From: Enterococcus termitis
Lineage (GTDB): Bacteria; Bacillota; Bacilli; Lactobacillales; Enterococcaceae
Assembly: GCF_001730305.1 (NCBI RefSeq)
Contig: NZ_MIJY01000012.1
Span: 186,001 to 250,000 of the forward strand
DNA: 64,000 nt
Reading direction: 5' to 3'
The notes under the pieces are model-generated. The model was not told the origin of the DNA, did not search any database, and worked only from the letters and a program-made list of their open reading frames with translations. Every line of letters starts with the position of its first letter. Position 1 is the first letter of the stretch. A program made the position numbers and the translations under genes. Shown in pieces: positions 62,975-64,000 of the stretch.

Positions 62975-63449
62975 TTTGGTTCTTTCCCTCCTCCAATTTT
63001 TCAACTTTTGTTTGAAGCGCACTCCACACACCTAAGTTTATTTTTCCGTCTAAGATCATTTGTTTATGTTGTTCTGGTGTAAGCCCGCTATTTTCTATTG
63101 CTTTAGCAACCTTAAACATTTTTACCTGTTCGTTAGTGGCTGGTATTGTACCATTAAGTGTGTACCATTGTAAACACTTGTTGAATTCACCACTGACCAA
63201 AGAATATGACATACATTCCCCATTTTCTAAAATCTTATAAACACCATATTCATCCGCATAATACTCCCCGACCACAAAAGGTGGGTTACTATTTTCTTTT
63301 TCCATTAATCTCAACATGTTATGTGTCATTTTCAACAAATCACCCTCTAAGCTATTCGGAAAATTATACGATCCATCTAAAAACATAAAAAAATGTTGAA
63401 ATCTATCTCTTAGTTCTTTTTGGTACCATTCTAACGTTTTCTCTGCCAT
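62967..63449 (-). CDS. ICE protein of unknown function
   Basis: 160 residues from the ATG at 63449 after GGAGGAAC (MAEKTLEWYQKELRDRFQHF). Residues near 130-150 (AIENSGLTPEQHKQMILDG) look like a short helical hairpin, and a coiled coil ends the protein. No family recognised. Overlaps the coupling ATPase start. Confidence 0.55.
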   Translation of the reverse strand: MAEKTLEWYQKELRDRFQHFFMFLDGSYNFPNSLEGDLLKMTHNMLRLMEKENSNPPFVVGEYYADEYGVYKILENGECMSYSLVSGEFNKCLQWYTLNGTIPATNEQVKMFKVAKAIENSGLTPEQHKQMILDGKINLGVWSALQTKVEKLEEGKNQSE

Positions 63450-63463
63450 TCTTGTTCCTCCTT

Positions 63464-64000
63464 CTACCATTGAACAAATCTCGATCGAATTATTGTTCTT
63501 TCATTATCAATCGGCTCCCCATAATTTCCAGCCATAGACTGAAATCGTTCATCTATAAAACATAATTCTTCTTTAATCAAATATGAATTGCCAGTGTACT
63601 CTTTATCAAAAATTACTGAACTTACTGGGAACGACTGTCTTATTCCTCTATTTTCACTAACATAAATGTAATAATACACATAGTCTCCGTCCACTAGCAC
63701 ATCACGCCTGAACATATCAGAATCTAAATAAAAACGTCCTTTTGGATCAGCAATAACATTTTCTGCTGAATTAATGATAGGAAAAAGTAATCTTCTATCT
63801 ACTTCACGCCATTCTTTTTTTGCTTGATAAATATATTCCTTAGTTAACTGATGAGTTTCTGAAATAATATTGAAGTAAATAATTACGACAGCCCCAATTG
63901 CACCAAAAAAAACAGCCGTATGGAACATATTATCAACTGTCAACGAAAGCAAGCAAACACTTAGATAAACCAATATTCCGCCTAGTATCTCTCTGTAAAT
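63464..64000 (-). CDS. Membrane protein, start outside the window
   Basis: The frame is open to the right window edge, so the real start is probably beyond 64000. Visible are two hydrophobic stretches near the N-terminus (EILGGILVYLSVCLLSL; FFGAIGAVVIIYFNIIS) and a 120-residue soluble part. It belongs to the start of the transfer operon. No family recognised. Confidence 0.6.
   Translation of the reverse strand: MYREILGGILVYLSVCLLSLTVDNMFHTAVFFGAIGAVVIIYFNIISETHQLTKEYIYQAKKEWREVDRRLLFPIINSAENVIADPKGRFYLDSDMFRRDVLVDGDYVYYYIYVSENRGIRQSFPVSSVIFDKEYTGNSYLIKEELCFIDERFQSMAGNYGEPIDNERTIIRSRFVQW

Larger units (their letters stand above)
41000..64000 (-). mobile_element. Integrative conjugative element, ICEBs1/Tn916 type (right end outside)
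   Basis: Integrase and excision-type gene at the znuB side, then accessory genes, a full transfer module (TcpC, TcpD, TcpE, VirB4, Orf15-type protein, lysozyme/CHAP hydrolase), MobT relaxase, probable oriT and FtsK-type coupling ATPase, all leftward. Gene order of the transfer block follows ICEBs1 rather than Tn916. No tetracycline resistance gene is visible. The left boundary is estimated between 40965 and 41012; the other end is beyond 64000. Confidence 0.9.

Overview
The window reads as a low-GC Gram-positive chromosome, most probably Enterococcus. A core of purR, glmU and prs is accompanied by a zinc permease gene, sortase-type surface proteins, a T-box leader, AGGAGG-type ribosome binding sites and an ICEBs1/Tn916-type conjugative element. 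The species cannot be settled from the sequence alone. No rRNA, tRNA or CRISPR array was seen.

Region 1 (1-11255) is a very AT-rich, probably acquired cluster. A leftward operon, cut by the window edge, encodes a Gfo/Idh/MocA oxidoreductase, a fused GlcD-GlcE-like flavin oxidase, a mini Fe-S protein, an M20 amidohydrolase, a radical SAM enzyme and two different adenylate-forming ligases. A divergent pair encodes an Rgg/XRE-type regulator and a short-chain dehydrogenase. A promoter and a T-box with a UCC (Ser) specifier follow and drive a divergent seryl-tRNA synthetase. I read this as an unrecognised small-molecule pathway with a dedicated SerRS, for self-protection or for supplying seryl-tRNA. 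Scars follow: a P-loop kinase gene, a decayed IS3-family element and decayed rnfC/rnfD (11.4-15.3 kb).

Region 2 (15.7-29.6 kb) is ordinary chromosome: prs, a double-domain cell-wall 5'-nucleotidase, glmU, a FusB-type EF-G-binding protein behind a leader peptide and long hairpin, a GNAT, a GtrII-type membrane glycosyltransferase, a membrane protein, a sugar O-acetyltransferase, a PNPOx-fold protein and map. Long composite intergenic repeats lie upstream of the nucleotidase and the FusB-like gene.

Region 3 (30.0-36.9 kb) is a surface-protein locus: a BspA-type LRR protein, a membrane-anchored protein, a small secreted protein sharing the LRR protein's C-terminal module, a short LPKLG wall-anchor protein, an Mga-like regulator and a small unknown protein. 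A DapE-like M20 enzyme, purR and znuB follow.

Region 4 (about 41.0-64.0 kb, continuing off the right edge) is an integrative conjugative element. It carries a tyrosine integrase and a DUF3173 protein, then accessory genes (including a protein with a Csx16-like segment and a homing-endonuclease-repeat protein). A transfer module follows (lysozyme/CHAP hydrolase, Orf15-type membrane protein, VirB4 ATPase, TcpE, TcpD, TcpC). Beyond that are cargo genes with a duplicated pair, a MobT relaxase, a probable oriT and an FtsK-type coupling ATPase. All ICE genes point left, toward the integrase, which abuts a Zur-box promoter of znuB.
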